In this document: in pieces, positions 1 to 9,356 of the stretch
Numbering within the stretch: position 1 is the first letter of the stretch
Layout of the letters: every line of letters begins with the position of its first letter
Origin: Linanthus parryae
Lineage: Eukaryota; Streptophyta; Magnoliopsida; Ericales; Polemoniaceae
Direction of reading: 5' to 3'
Assembly (NCBI GenBank): GCA_023055425.1
Contig: JALGPY010000001.1
Location: 71,914,994 to 71,978,993 of the forward strand
Length of the DNA stretch: 64,000 nt
The notes under the pieces: model-generated
What the model saw: the letters and a program-made list of their open reading frames with translations, nothing else
The model's database searches: none
What the model was told of the DNA's origin: nothing
Position numbers and translations under genes: made by a program

Positions 1-640
1 TCCAAACAGTATATCATCAACATATATCTGGACTACAAGTAAATCTTTGTCATGAGTCTTAATGAAAAGAGTCTTGTCTACTAAACCCCTTTTGAAATCA
101 TTTAAATCAAAAACTTTGACAGTCTTTCATACCAAGCCCTTGGAGCTTGTTTCAAACCATAAAGAGCTTTGTCAAGTTTGTAAACATGATCTGGAAATTT
201 GTCATTTTCAAAACCAGGTGGTTGTGCAACATAAACTTCTTCTTGTAAATAACCATTCAAGAAGGCACACTTTACATCCATTTGAAATAGTTTCATGTTC
301 TTGTAGGATGCAAATGCAAGTAAAATTCTAATTGCTTCTAACCTGGCAACTGGAGCAAAGGTTTCGTCATAATCTATACCTTCTTCTTAATTGTAACCTT
401 GAGCAACTAACCTTGCTTTGTTTCTGATTACATTGCCACTTTCATCCAACTTATTTCTGAATACCCATCTGGTACCAATGACAGACTGGTTTGTTGGTAC
501 AGGAACCAGGTTCCAAACCTTATTACTCTCAAACTCATTGAGCTCACTTTGCATAGCAATAATCCAGTCTGCTTCTTGCAAAGCTTCCTTCAGAGTTTTT
601 GGTTCTACAGGAAAAAATAAAGGCATTAAAAGCACATAAG
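1..640 (-). pseudogene. Copia reverse transcriptase, 5' part (C1)
   Basis: The RT palm and fingers (RVT_2 family) are recognisable, starting near 600 with the KEALQEADWIIAMQSELNEF block, continuing through GTRWVFRNK and [12 protein letters not shown], and reaching the catalytic YVDD box at about 13-24, just inside the left edge. Reverse transcriptase copies element RNA into DNA in the cytoplasmic particle. The frame is broken by a stop after VAQGYN (near 387) and another after LSKFLI (near 102). The catalytic aspartates themselves are intact. RNase H would lie beyond the window. Confidence 0.88.
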
Positions 641-930
641 TTCTTCAACTGTGATCTAGTTTGTGTACCAGTGGTTGGATCTGATATAATATTATCAGCT
701 GGATGGGATGAGAGATATTTAAATCTCTTCCTTGGAGACCATGGTTCAGGATCACCATAGATCTTCTCTGGTCTTGAAGTAGTGGCTTTGTCACTTGAAT
801 CCTTCTGATCATCTTCTTCAAGGCTATGAGCTGTATTTTCAAGGCCTTGAGAGCTATTTCAAGGTCTTGAAAATTTCTTCTGTTTTTTTCTGAGCCTTTC
901 TTGAATCCAAGTGGATTCTGAGTCTCTTCC
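640..930 (-). other. Linker between integrase and RT (C1)
   Basis: A low-complexity, acidic and serine-rich linker, frameshifted in this copy. It contains an exact CAAGGCCTTG word at 840-849 and several degenerate versions within about 100 bp. The equivalent linker in C3 (48422-48780) encodes repeated SQSLE-type peptides from the same words. Confidence 0.6.
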
Positions 931-1617
931 TATGATTCATGCTTGTTCAAGTTCAAATCTTCATCACTTCTTGCATCAAACTTACCAAGATTGTCTTTTC
1001 CATTGTTATGGATAAAACAAGTGCATCCGAAGGTTCTGAAGTAAGAGATGTTTGGCTTTCTCCCTTTGAATAGTTCATAGGGGGTCTTCTTTAGAATGGT
1101 TCTAATCAAGCACCTGTTCAAAAATATAGTTTGTTGTATTCACAGCTTCTGCCTAGTAGTGTTTTGGCAACTTATTCTCAAGAAGCATTGTCCTTAACAT
1201 ATCTTCCAGAGTCCTGTTCTTTCTTTCAACAACACCATTATATTGAGGAGTTCTTGGAGCAGAAAAATTATGAGAAATACCATGCTTATCACAGAATAAA
1301 TCAAACTCTAACTGATCAAATTCTCTACCATGATCACTTCTGATTGACGCTACAGATAGGTTTTTCAAGTTTTGAAGTTCTCTGCAGAGCTTTGAAAATT
1401 CAGAGAGAGCTTCAGATTTTTCTTTGAGAAACATAACCCAAGTGTATCTAGAAAAATAATCTACAACAAATAGCATATACCTTTTACCTTTTGGAGTAGG
1501 AGTCCTCATAGGACCACAGAGATCCATATGAAGTAATCCAATAGGTCTAGTTGTACTTACAAACTTTTTTGGCTTGAAGGAGCTTCTGGTCTTGTGCACA
1601 TGCTTTGCATAACTCAT
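930..1617 (-). pseudogene. Copia integrase (C1)
   Basis: The integrase core (rve) inserts element cDNA into the genome. The D,D35E residues are visible in HMDLCGP (about 1512-1535), RSDHGREF (about 1318-1345) and VVERKNR further downstream. The segment after KPKKFVSTTRP is the start of the core. A stop interrupts the frame at about 1153, and a later block (1121-930, MNRCLIRTILKKTPYELF) resumes the usual Copia sequence ending in FGCTCFIHNNGKDNLGKFDAR. The active-site residues survive but the protein is broken. Confidence 0.88.
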
Positions 1618-2115
1618 CTTCTTTAAACTTTCTGGATGGCAATCCTCTTACCAAGTCTTTAGAGATCAATTTGTTCAGAGTATGCAAACTGATATGACCA
1701 AGTTTCCTATGCTAAAGCTTTGAATCTTCTTTCAAGGCCTTGAGGCACTTCAAACTTTCACCTGCAACTTTGTTAGTCTGAAAAGTATAAACATTGTTTG
1801 ATCTAGAGGCTGTGAGAATGCAATCTCCTGATTTCTCATTTTGCACCACACACTTCTCTTTATCAAATATGACTTTGTTGCCATTATCACAAAGCTGAGA
1901 TACACTAAGCAATTTAAACTTCAAACCTTCAACTAGATAAACATCAGAAATAGAGTTTTCAAAATTTGTACCAACTTTTCTAATACCAAAGTGTTATTGA
2001 ACCTTCTGATTGCTCCTTTAATTCTGAGAATAGAGATCTCTTTCCTCTCATGTGTCTTGAGCAACCACTGTCCATGAACCACTTTTGTTCCTTGGTGACA
2101 ACCTGCAACCACCAA
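1618..2115 (-). pseudogene. Copia aspartic protease and GAG-pre-integrase domain (C1)
   Basis: The protease, which cleaves the Gag-Pol polyprotein, is seen at the WFMDSGCSRHM box, with the catalytic Asp-Ser-Gly codons at about 2072-2064. A frameshift follows. The GAG-pre-integrase domain runs from KFKLLSVSQLCDNG (1924) through CVVQNEKSGDCILTA to the HISLHTLNKLISKDL zinc-binding region near 1650. An exact CAAGGCCTTG word lies in the coding sequence at 1733-1742, where it encodes part of LKALKED. The matching interval in C2 is where the hAT inserted. Confidence 0.82.
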
Positions 2116-3968
2116 TCACTGCCTTACCCAGCTGATAGACCAAGTGTGGAATTTGGATTCATATTGAGGATCAACCATGTTAGGTGGTCTAACCCCTTTA
2201 GGAGCCCAAATCTGCTTAACCTGTCCTTTACGTTGAAAAGGAAAAGTGTTCCTCAATATGTGAGGGTCTCTTCTTCTAAAAGGACAAGTCATTTTAACAT
2301 GACCAATTTTACAGCAGTAATGAAAAGTAGGAGTTTTGTTTCCAGCTTTCACAAATCTGGTATTGTTTCTTCTTGGAAAGTTTAGATTGAATCCTAAACC
2401 AGCTTTGTGAACAGATTGTGAACTTCCTCCAAGAATCAAGTTCAACTTCTGTTCTGAACCAGCAAGCTTGATTTTGACTAGTTCAGATTCTTGAAGTTTC
2501 TCAGTAAGAGTAGTCTTTTGTCTTTCTAAATCATCAAGATGATGTCTTAGATTAACAAGGTTGTCATTCACAGAGGAGTTTTCAGTGACTACTTCCTTGA
2601 CTTGTGTTTTCAAGGCTTTGAAACTGGTTTTCAAGGCCTTGAAATCACTGTCTGTTTTCTTATGAGAGATTTCAAGATTCTGATTTAGGCAAACGAGTTG
2701 TAAATTTTCTTTTGCTTGCTCATGTACTTTCTCTTTCAAAAGCCTGATTTCTTTCAGATAATCTTCCTCATTTAAAAGCATTGTTCTGAGATATTCTAAA
2801 ATAGCTTCTTTTGGATTTGAAATTAAACATTTAACCATTACCTCAATGTTCTTTTCGGAGCTATCATCATGCTTGGCCATGAAGCATAGATTGGCATGTT
2901 CTTCTTCAGATTCAGATTTACTGGAGCTGTCTGAATCACTCCATGAATCTATCATGGCTCTCTTTCTTCTGTCATGATATTTCTTCTGAAAATTCTTGCT
3001 CTTTTTGTGTGGACAATCTCTTATGGAGTGTCCTACATCACCACAATCAAAGCAGTTCATAACTTTTGACTTGTTTTGTGAAGAGGACTTACCTTTGTAG
3101 TCCTTGCTGCTGGATTGTCTATGCCTTTCTCTGTTGAATTCTTTGTTTCCAGAGTTTTTCTTCATTTTGAGAATTCTTGTCAAGGCTTTGGAAATCAAGG
3201 CAATTGGATCTTCATCATCACCATCCTCAGTTTCAAGGCTTTGAAATCTCTCATTCTCTTTGGCTTTGAGGTCTAGATTTTTGACACCTTCTGGGAGTTC
3301 TCCACTAACTTCATTCATAGATATCTCATGTGTCAGGAGCTTCCCTTGTAGGTCATCAAGTTGTAAAGTTGAGAGATTCTGAGCTTCTTCAATAGCTGTG
3401 GTTTCTGGTTCCCATTTTGCCTTTGGAAGACTTCTGAGTATCTTCCTCACCTTTTCCTCATTGGAAAAATGTTTTCCCAGTGAGTCAAGGTTGTTGATAA
3501 TATCAGTGAATCTCTTGAACATATCTCTGACGGACTCATCTGCATTCATTTTGAACAGCTCATACTGTCTGAGATAAATGTTGATCTTGGTCTGCTTGAA
3601 TTGCCTGGTTCCTTCAAAGGTAACCACAAGTTTATCCCATATTCCTTTAGCAGTTGTGCATCTAGAGATCCTGTTGAATTCATCTGTACTCAAAGCACAA
3701 TACAAAATGTTAATAGCCTTGTGGTTCTTAGAAAATTGCTCTAATCAGAAGAGGAGAGTGAGTCTTCTGTTTTGAGAGTTCTGATCCCATCTTTCTCTGT
3801 ATAGAAAGTATGAGGTCCATTTTGAATAATGGTCCAAAGCTCTAGATCTTGATCAATGATAAACATTTTCATGAGAGCTTTCCAGTGAGCAAAATTTTCT
3901 CCGCAGAATAGAGGAGGTCTGTTAGAAGCTCTTCCTTGTGAGAAGTCACCATCACCTGCAGTATTCAT
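2116..3968 (-). pseudogene. Copia gag (C1)
   Basis: Gag forms the virus-like particle. The start is taken at 3968 (MNTAGDGDFSQGRASNRPP), matching the start in C3. The N-terminal DUF4219/UBN2-type capsid region runs to about 3300. It is broken by a frameshift near 3720, after which 529 codons are open. The first zinc knuckle (CFDCGDVGHSIRDC) is intact at about 3058-3012. A long coiled-coil-like region follows, containing FKALK twice, 24 bp apart (about 2590-2660), each encoded by a palindromic word. The second knuckle (about 2330-2284) has lost its first cysteine to phenylalanine (FHYCCKIGHVKMTC); C4 keeps the cysteine. Confidence 0.88.
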
Positions 3969-4004
3969 GATCACCAGATGGTTAAATCTTATACAGTGAT
4001 ACAG

Positions 4005-4016
4005 GCTCTGATACCA
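4005..4016 (-). other. Primer-binding site, tRNA-iMet (C1)
   Basis: On the minus strand this reads TGGTATCAGAGC, complementary to the 3' end of plant initiator tRNA-Met. It lies two bases downstream of the 5' LTR end (ACTTTCA). It primes minus-strand cDNA synthesis in Copia elements. Confidence 0.92.
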
Positions 4017-4018
4017 AT

Positions 4019-5120
4019 TGAAAGTGTGAGTATGCAAATGTATAAGCAACTAAGATACTCTAGAAGGGGGGGGGGGTTGAATAGAGTATGCCAACTTTTT
4101 GCAAAACTAGCTAACAAGTAGAAGAACTAGTGCAGTCAATGAATTTCAAGGCCTTGAACACAGGTTCAAGCCTTTGAAATGTAGCAGAAAGTTTTAGGAC
4201 AAGTGTGCCTTTTTCAAGGCCTTAAAAACAATTTCGAACCCTTGAAAAAAATAAACAGTTTTTGTATGCTGCAAAACTTTGAAAGTAAATGAACTGAAAA
4301 TGCACAAGACAAGTGATTTATAGAGTTCAGTCCACTTGGACCTACTTCTCTACCTCAAGGATTAGATCCCTGCAGGATTTTCAACTCAATTCTTATTAAT
4401 CAAAAGCTAAGCCCTAGAACTCAAGCACAGAGAGTTCCCTTACTCTGTTACAGCTTGTGGTTTTCCCTAACCTGTCTAGTACCTGCTCTAGCTAACTGAT
4501 TAACTAATAATTCTCTATTGTTCACCTTGAACAATCCTTGAGAATGAATGTAGAAATAATACAGAAATGATCTACTAATATAGCTCTATACAGAAGATCA
4601 CTTAAGAGTAGAAAACTGCAGTGAAATGCAGTGAACTTCTGTGTATGGATTAGAAGAGATGAAGAACTTCTTTGATGCTTTTCAATCCAGAATGCTTTCT
4701 CTGTATCTGTCCGTTGAAAATTGTGTTATTTTTGCTTCAAATTTGAGCTCTTTAAATACTTCAAACAGCTCTGCAAATCTCTCCAGATTTTCAGCAGCAA
4801 CCTTCTCTTTTGTAGGCGACAGAGTTTGACTACTTTGAGATCTTCTCCAACGGTTGAATGATCATGATCTTCAGACATATTGTTGTAGACCTTCATTTAA
4901 CCATTATGAGAAGCTGTCAAACACGTTTGATTGATCACAGGATCAAAGTCTTCAAGTGTTTCCAAATCTGCAACAATCCAGTTTAGGAAACAATCCTGCA
5001 AACTTACAAACAATATTTCCTACATTATCATGGTCAAACAGTTGATATTCAAAACATGTTTAACACTTTTTCTTTCATTATCTAACAACAGGTAATTAAA
5101 CATATGCAAGAGAGATAATA
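4019..5120 (-). repeat. 5' LTR of C1 (distal boundary uncertain)
   Basis: The 3' end of this LTR is exact: ACTTTCA at 4019 followed by the PBS. Near that end is a run of 11 C (G at 4066-4076 on the plus strand) between ACTCTA and TAGAGT, which could form a stem around the C run; C3 has the same arrangement. Degenerate and exact CAAGGCCTTG words lie at 4147-4250. No second LTR copy is in the window, so the 5' boundary, somewhere between 5050 and 5145, cannot be fixed. Confidence 0.7.
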
Positions 5121-5146
5121 AATTAGATCAGAGAGTTAATAGAGAA

Positions 5147-5327
5147 ACTCCCCCTGAGAATATGCTTTCAGGTTTAACAGTTTCAAGGCTTTGAATCCAG
5201 TTTCAAGGCCTTGAAAATAGCCAACACTATTTTCAAACCTCTGAAGCTGATTCAAGGCTTTGAAAGCTATTTCAATGCCTTGAAATAGCCAAGCTCTTTC
5301 AAGTCTTGAACAACCTGAGCTTTCACC
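5147..5327 (-). repeat. PPT-like sequence and CAAGGCCTTG palindromes upstream of C1 LTR
   Basis: On the minus strand a cluster of palindromic words (one exact CAAGGCCTTG near 5203 and four degenerate ones) is followed by TCAGGGGGAGT at 5157-5147. A polypurine tract is expected before a 3' LTR, not before a 5' LTR. The same order is seen upstream of C2 (23285-23385) and C4 (32590-32690). Confidence 0.75.
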
Positions 5328-5877
5328 AACCATTGAGACCAAAAGGACAATTGTTAGGATTGGCCATTGTGGGTAGGATCAGTAGGATTATTCAGCTGTT
5401 TTGTGATATGGTGGACCGATAGGACCCGTTAGTATATCAGTAGAGAACCTGCTAGACATAGGTGGACTGAAATGACCCTAGGTGAACCGTGACGTAAAAA
5501 GGCATGAGACCGAGAGGAGATGGTCAATGCTAGTACCCGACTTAGTTAGACCGAATTAACGTGTTATTCATATTATCCGGAAATTGTTTACAGCCCTAGG
5601 TGATCTACGAGATTGCCTAGTTTCTCCATTAATCGATTAAGACTTCTTCTTAGTTCACTTTTCTACTATTTCAGTCATTACGTACAGACACTTGTTTGGG
5701 GGTGGCAACCTCACAACTCTCAACACTTTTTACCGGTTACTTAGTAAACTCAATTAATTCGTTAGTTAAATATTGTTACGAGCTTGCCCTCGTGGGATTC
5801 GACAACCCGAGTATTAAAAATACTCACACTTTATTAATCGACCGTGCACTTGCGTACACACGTAAGAATACGTGTCA
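5328..5877 (+). repeat. 5' LTR of G1, 5'-truncated
   Basis: These 550 bp match the last part of the G1 3' LTR (12538-13084) with a few percent substitutions plus two indels: 13 bp extra in the 3' copy and about 17 bp extra in the 5' copy near 5690. The first 1 kb of the LTR is missing. It ends ACGTGTCA directly before the PBS. Confidence 0.9.
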
Positions 5878-5883
5878 AGTTTT

Positions 5884-5902
5884 TGGCGCCGTTGGCGGGG
5901 AC
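5884..5902 (+). other. Primer-binding site, tRNA-Asp (G1)
   Basis: TGGCGCCGTTGGCGGGGAC matches the complement of the plant tRNA-Asp 3' end except for one C-to-G change; G3 and G4 have the consensus GTTGCCGGGGA. It sits six bases after the LTR end. Confidence 0.88.
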
Positions 5903-6010
5903 AACGGTTAACAAGTTTTAGTTAGCAATTAGTTGAGTTTACTTTTTATTTTTGTTTTGTTTACTCTTTGTTGCCTCACGGGTTTGCTAGTGTTGTTTTC
6001 TCAGGAATCG

Positions 6011-7130
6011 ATGGCAGAGGGACAAGATTCGAGCATCTCTACCCGAGAACAGCTGGAAGCTAGGTTAGCTAAGATGGAAGAGCAAGTACGGGTAGCAACA
6101 TCCTCAATGCCCTACAACTGCTCTGGGAAGGCAATCATCAAGGGATATGAGGTGAACCTGAAAGTAACAGAGCCGGCAATTGTAGTTACACCAATTCAGG
6201 CAGAGAATTGTTGCCTAAAGATGAAGGAAATTCAATATGTGAGGGACGAATTCCCATTCGCGGGCAGAGAAGACGAAGATCCTCATGAATTTATTGGGGA
6301 ATTTCAGCATTATTATACTTATACCCGCTACGAGGGAGACACTGCCGAAGCATTTAAACTGATGATGTTCCCTTATTGCCTCACGGGAGCAGCTGAGGAT
6401 TGGTTGGAATCTTTTCCATCCAACTCCATCAAAACTTGGGAAGAGTGTGTCTCGCAGTTTATGGTTAGATTTTTCCCATTCTCCCGAATGATTTAGCTAC
6501 AGAACGAGATTTGGAATTTTAGACAACATGAGATGAATCAATTGTCCAAGCATGGGAGCGCATCAACCTCTTGCTACGCAAATGCCCAAACCACAGAATT
6601 GATGAGGGGCACATCATTCGTGTATTCTATGATGCACTTGACAAGTCTGATAAAGACAAGCTCGATATTGAAGCCGGGGGTAATTTCTTGTTCAAATGTG
6701 ATTCGGAGGGCGCATATAAGCTGGCCAGATGTGTGGTTAAGCAAGAAGAGAGCATGGGTTATTCTTACCAGCAGCAAGTTCCAGTGAAGCAGAGATCAGT
6801 GGCATACAAAACATTTCAGGTGAATGCGGTGGAGGTAAAGCCTGAAGCAGATATTTCAAAATTGTATCAGGAGCAACAAGAAAAAGCTTCAGAGCCAGCA
6901 GAAATGAAAAAAATGATGAAGATGATGGGTGAGCACACGAGGATCATGCAAACTCAGTTCACTACTGTTGCAGCTTCACTCCAGGTGGCTAAAGCTAAAA
7001 TTGTGTCTTTGAAGAAACAACTCGACCAAAAAGCACTGGAATTCAGTATTGTTACATCTCAAGAACAGGCTCAAGCCATCACTACTCGCAGCGGGATTGC
7101 ACTGACTTACCCTCCATACCCGAGACATGC
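6011..7130 (+). pseudogene. Gypsy gag (G1)
   Basis: Starts at MAEGQDSSISTREQLEARLA (6011). The retrotransposon gag domain is recognised by EDPHEFIGEF near 6280, FKLMMFPYCLTGAAEDWLES near 6355 and TWEECVSQFMVRFFP near 6435. A stop at 6494-6496 and a change of frame separate this from the rest of gag (AWERINLLLRKCPNH, 6540 onward), which is then open to 7800. A Lys/Glu-rich, probably coiled-coil segment follows, then the EQAQAITTRSGIAL block common in Athila/Tat gag-protease linkers. No zinc knuckle is seen. Capsid role is inferred from the family. Confidence 0.85.
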
Positions 7131-7995
7131 CAGAGCAGAGGCGTCAAAAGTAAATGGGCATGAAGTCTTCGATTCTGAGAAGACTCCTGTCATGGTCCCC
7201 CAATCAAAGGGCATGACTCCGCCAGTTGAGGAGGTGACTAATAAGGTAACTCCACCCATTTCCTCTTCCAAGGATCCCCCTTTTCCATTGCCTAGCAGGA
7301 AGAAGAAAGACGACTCTGAGGAGTATAGGCAATTCGTATCTATCTTCTCCAAACTGCACATTAGCATACCACTCATTGAGGCAGTCAAGATGATGCCTAA
7401 GTATGCTAAATTCATGAAAGATGCAGTGTTGGGGAAGAGAGTTGTTGATGAATTTCAGACTGTGGACTTCACTGAACAGGTTAGCTCATGTGCCTTGCAT
7501 GGGTTACCTCATAAACAGAAGGATCCAGGAAACTTCGTGATTGAAGCTATTCTAGGTGGAGCCTACACTGGACAGGCCTTGTGTGAATTGGGGGCTAGTA
7601 TCAATCTGATGCCACTCTCGGTATTTCAGAAGTTAGGTGTGGGGGCGCGATCCACCTTGGTCAATCTGCAATTTGCAGATAAGTCATCGAAGAAAGCCTA
7701 TGGGGTGGTTGAAGATGTTTGGGTGAAGGTGGGGAGTCTCATCATCCCATCTGATTTTGTCATTTTAAATATGCCGCGACGTTCTGACTATTCTAGGTAG
7801 GCCCTTCTTGGCTACCGGTCGGACATTGATAGATGTTGAGAATGGAGAGTTGATCATGAGGATCAACGATGTGCGCGAGACTTTCAAGGTTTTCGATCCT
7901 ACTCTCCAACAGTCTCAGGGGGCAATCCATGGTTCTACATTTCGTGCATGGAGCGCTCCAAATTCCAGACGTGACAAAGGAGGATCCACCTGATC
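7130..7995 (+). pseudogene. Gypsy retroviral-type aspartic protease (G1), catalytic Asp replaced
   Basis: The linker SRKKKDDSEEYRQFVSIFSK leads to the protease, with FVIEAILGGAYTGQALC followed by ELGASINLMP. In G2 and G3 this box reads DLGAS; here the catalytic aspartate codon is GAA (7585-7587), an Asp-to-Glu change expected to abolish activity. A stop at 7798-7800 comes just before the flap-side sequence, which continues in another frame (TGRTLIDVENGELIMRIND, 7808-7870). The block ends near 7995 with sequence normally preceding RT. Confidence 0.83.
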
Positions 7996-8650
7996 CTAAC
8001 ATAAAGAACAAGGTTGTTTGGAAGATCCTGCAGAGACCACAAGAGGATTGGGCACGTCGTGCCAAGCCACCTTTCTAGGTGTAAGAGGTAAGTGGGACAG
8101 GCCGTAGACCTTAAATTACAAGCGCGTCTTGGGAGGCAACCCAATGTAGAGTAGGACTTTCATTATTTTATTTAGTTTGTGTTTTTGAGTTGTTCATACT
8201 TGATTTTGAGGGGAGAGAGAGAGCGGTTTAATATTTCCTATGAGTGTGCAGGACACAGGTACCGGAGAACCCTCCGGATTCCCCTTCTTGATGCACGTGC
8301 ACTAAATTGCACGTAAAACGAGGCACAATGAGCAATTTGATAATAGGAGCTTGGAAGAGAGGCTACTCGAGGTCGAGGAGTAGCTACTCATTTATTGAGT
8401 ATATTGGCAGCTAGTTGTGGCCCGGAGTTGCACGCATCGGAATCCGAAGAGGGATGAAAGAAAACACAAGTTTAAAGGGGCACGATTCTTGCGCTAGAGA
8501 GAAATTTTGGAGATGAGATGAAAAATTCCCCGGACTTTGGGAATTTTTCAGTCAGCATTGGATTCTACATTCAATGACGAGTCATTGAGCGCGAGAATCG
8601 AAGGAATTGGACACCGGATGTAGAAACTAGAGCAAAAACAAAAACCGGTA
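7996..8650 (+). other. Deletion scar and post-pol region of G1
   Basis: No gene is visible. The sequence passes from the pre-RT linker (ends near 8078) to CTTGGGAGGCAACCCAATG (near 8127), a motif that in Athila-like elements follows integrase. This places the loss of RT, RNase H and integrase at about 8080-8125. The rest is unassigned noncoding sequence. Confidence 0.65.
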
Positions 8651-8660
8651 AGTCCCAGGG

Positions 8661-8844
8661 CATTTCGGGCCGAAATGAAAATGGGTTATGTTTTGAAATT
8701 TCCAAACCATTTCGGGCCGAAATGGATTTGATTTCGGGCCGAAATCAAACCCATTTCGGGCCGAAATGGTCTGGACACCTCCTTAATTTGGCCGAAATGG
8801 ATTTGATTTCGGGCCGAAATCAAACCCATTTCGGGCCGAAATGG
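8661..8844 (+). repeat. Palindromic word array CCATTTCGGGCCGAAATGG (G1)
   Basis: Six near-perfect palindromes built on ATTTCGGGCCGAAAT occur at 8661, 8707, 8727, 8751, 8802 and 8826, plus a half-site at 8790. Two carry TTTGA...TCAAA outer arms instead of CCA...TGG, so both arms differ together. A 75-bp unit is tandemly duplicated (first copy from 8717, second from 8792). A TATA-like box follows 48 bp later. Confidence 0.93.
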
Positions 8845-8879
8845 TCTGGACACCTCCTTAATTGGGGGCATTTTGGGTA

Positions 8880-9060
8880 TTCTAGAGCTACTATTTAAAG
8901 GTAAAAACCGAATTTTTAACACTTCCAACGCCAATTTCGGATCAAAACACTCCTATTCATCTTCTTCCTCTCAACTTCTCAGGAACACTCACACACACAA
9001 AACCCTAAACATCTCCAAATCCCAAACTTTTTGGTGGGTTTTGCTCCTTGCAAGCTTTCC
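8880..9060 (+). promoter_or_regulatory. Putative internal promoter and pyrimidine-rich leader (G1)
   Basis: CTATTTAAAGG at 8891-8901 is a good plant TATA box. It is followed by a CT- and CA-rich leader (TCATCTTCTTCCTCTC, CACACACACAAAACCCTAAA) of the kind found in plant 5' untranslated regions. With the palindrome array just upstream it resembles the U3-to-R order of the LTRs of G4 and the solo LTR, although it lies inside the element. Whether it is transcribed is unknown. Confidence 0.5.
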
Positions 9061-9275
9061 ATCGACACTAAGTCTTGGAGTTTTGAGAGATAGTGCACGG
9101 TTTGAGTGTGGGGGAAAACAAAGAGAAAGAGCTCCAAGAACAAAAAAAATCCGATTCGCATACTTGGAGTAGGATTTGACCTTAGCTCAAGATGAGACTT
9201 GTGACGGGGACACCGATGAGCTTAAGGAGGTGCTCTTGCCTTCACTTGCTCGTGTTTCCGAAAAAGTTGGTACAA

Positions 9276-9278
<3 letters not shown>

Positions 9279-9354
<76 letters not shown>
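9279..9354 (+). repeat. (TC)38 microsatellite
   Basis: An uninterrupted TC dinucleotide run of 76 bp in the noncoding region of G1. Confidence 0.99.

Positions 9355-9356
<2 letters not shown>

Larger units (their letters stand above)
1..5327 (-). mobile_element. Ty1/Copia Sirevirus-like element C1, partial
   Basis: Read on the minus strand, this is the 5' half of a Copia element: LTR, PBS, gag, protease, GAG-pre-integrase, integrase and the start of reverse transcriptase, running off the left window edge. The integrase-before-RT order defines Ty1/Copia. Two zinc knuckles in gag, a tRNA-iMet PBS, a C-rich tract near the LTR end and close similarity to C3 and C4 suggest the Sirevirus lineage. 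Stops and frameshifts interrupt every block, so this copy is not autonomous. The right end at 5327 abuts a truncated Athila-like LTR with no visible target duplication, so that junction is a rearrangement rather than a clean insertion. Confidence 0.9.

Noticed and set aside
6574..6777. Opposite-strand open frames over gag and pol blocks throughout the window
   Set aside because: They overlap recognised retroelement domains on the other strand and have no signatures of their own.
8686..8934. Minus-strand 82-codon frame with a repeated SRPFRPEMGLISARNQIHFG peptide
   Set aside because: It is a direct translation of the tandem palindromes of G1 and not a plausible gene.
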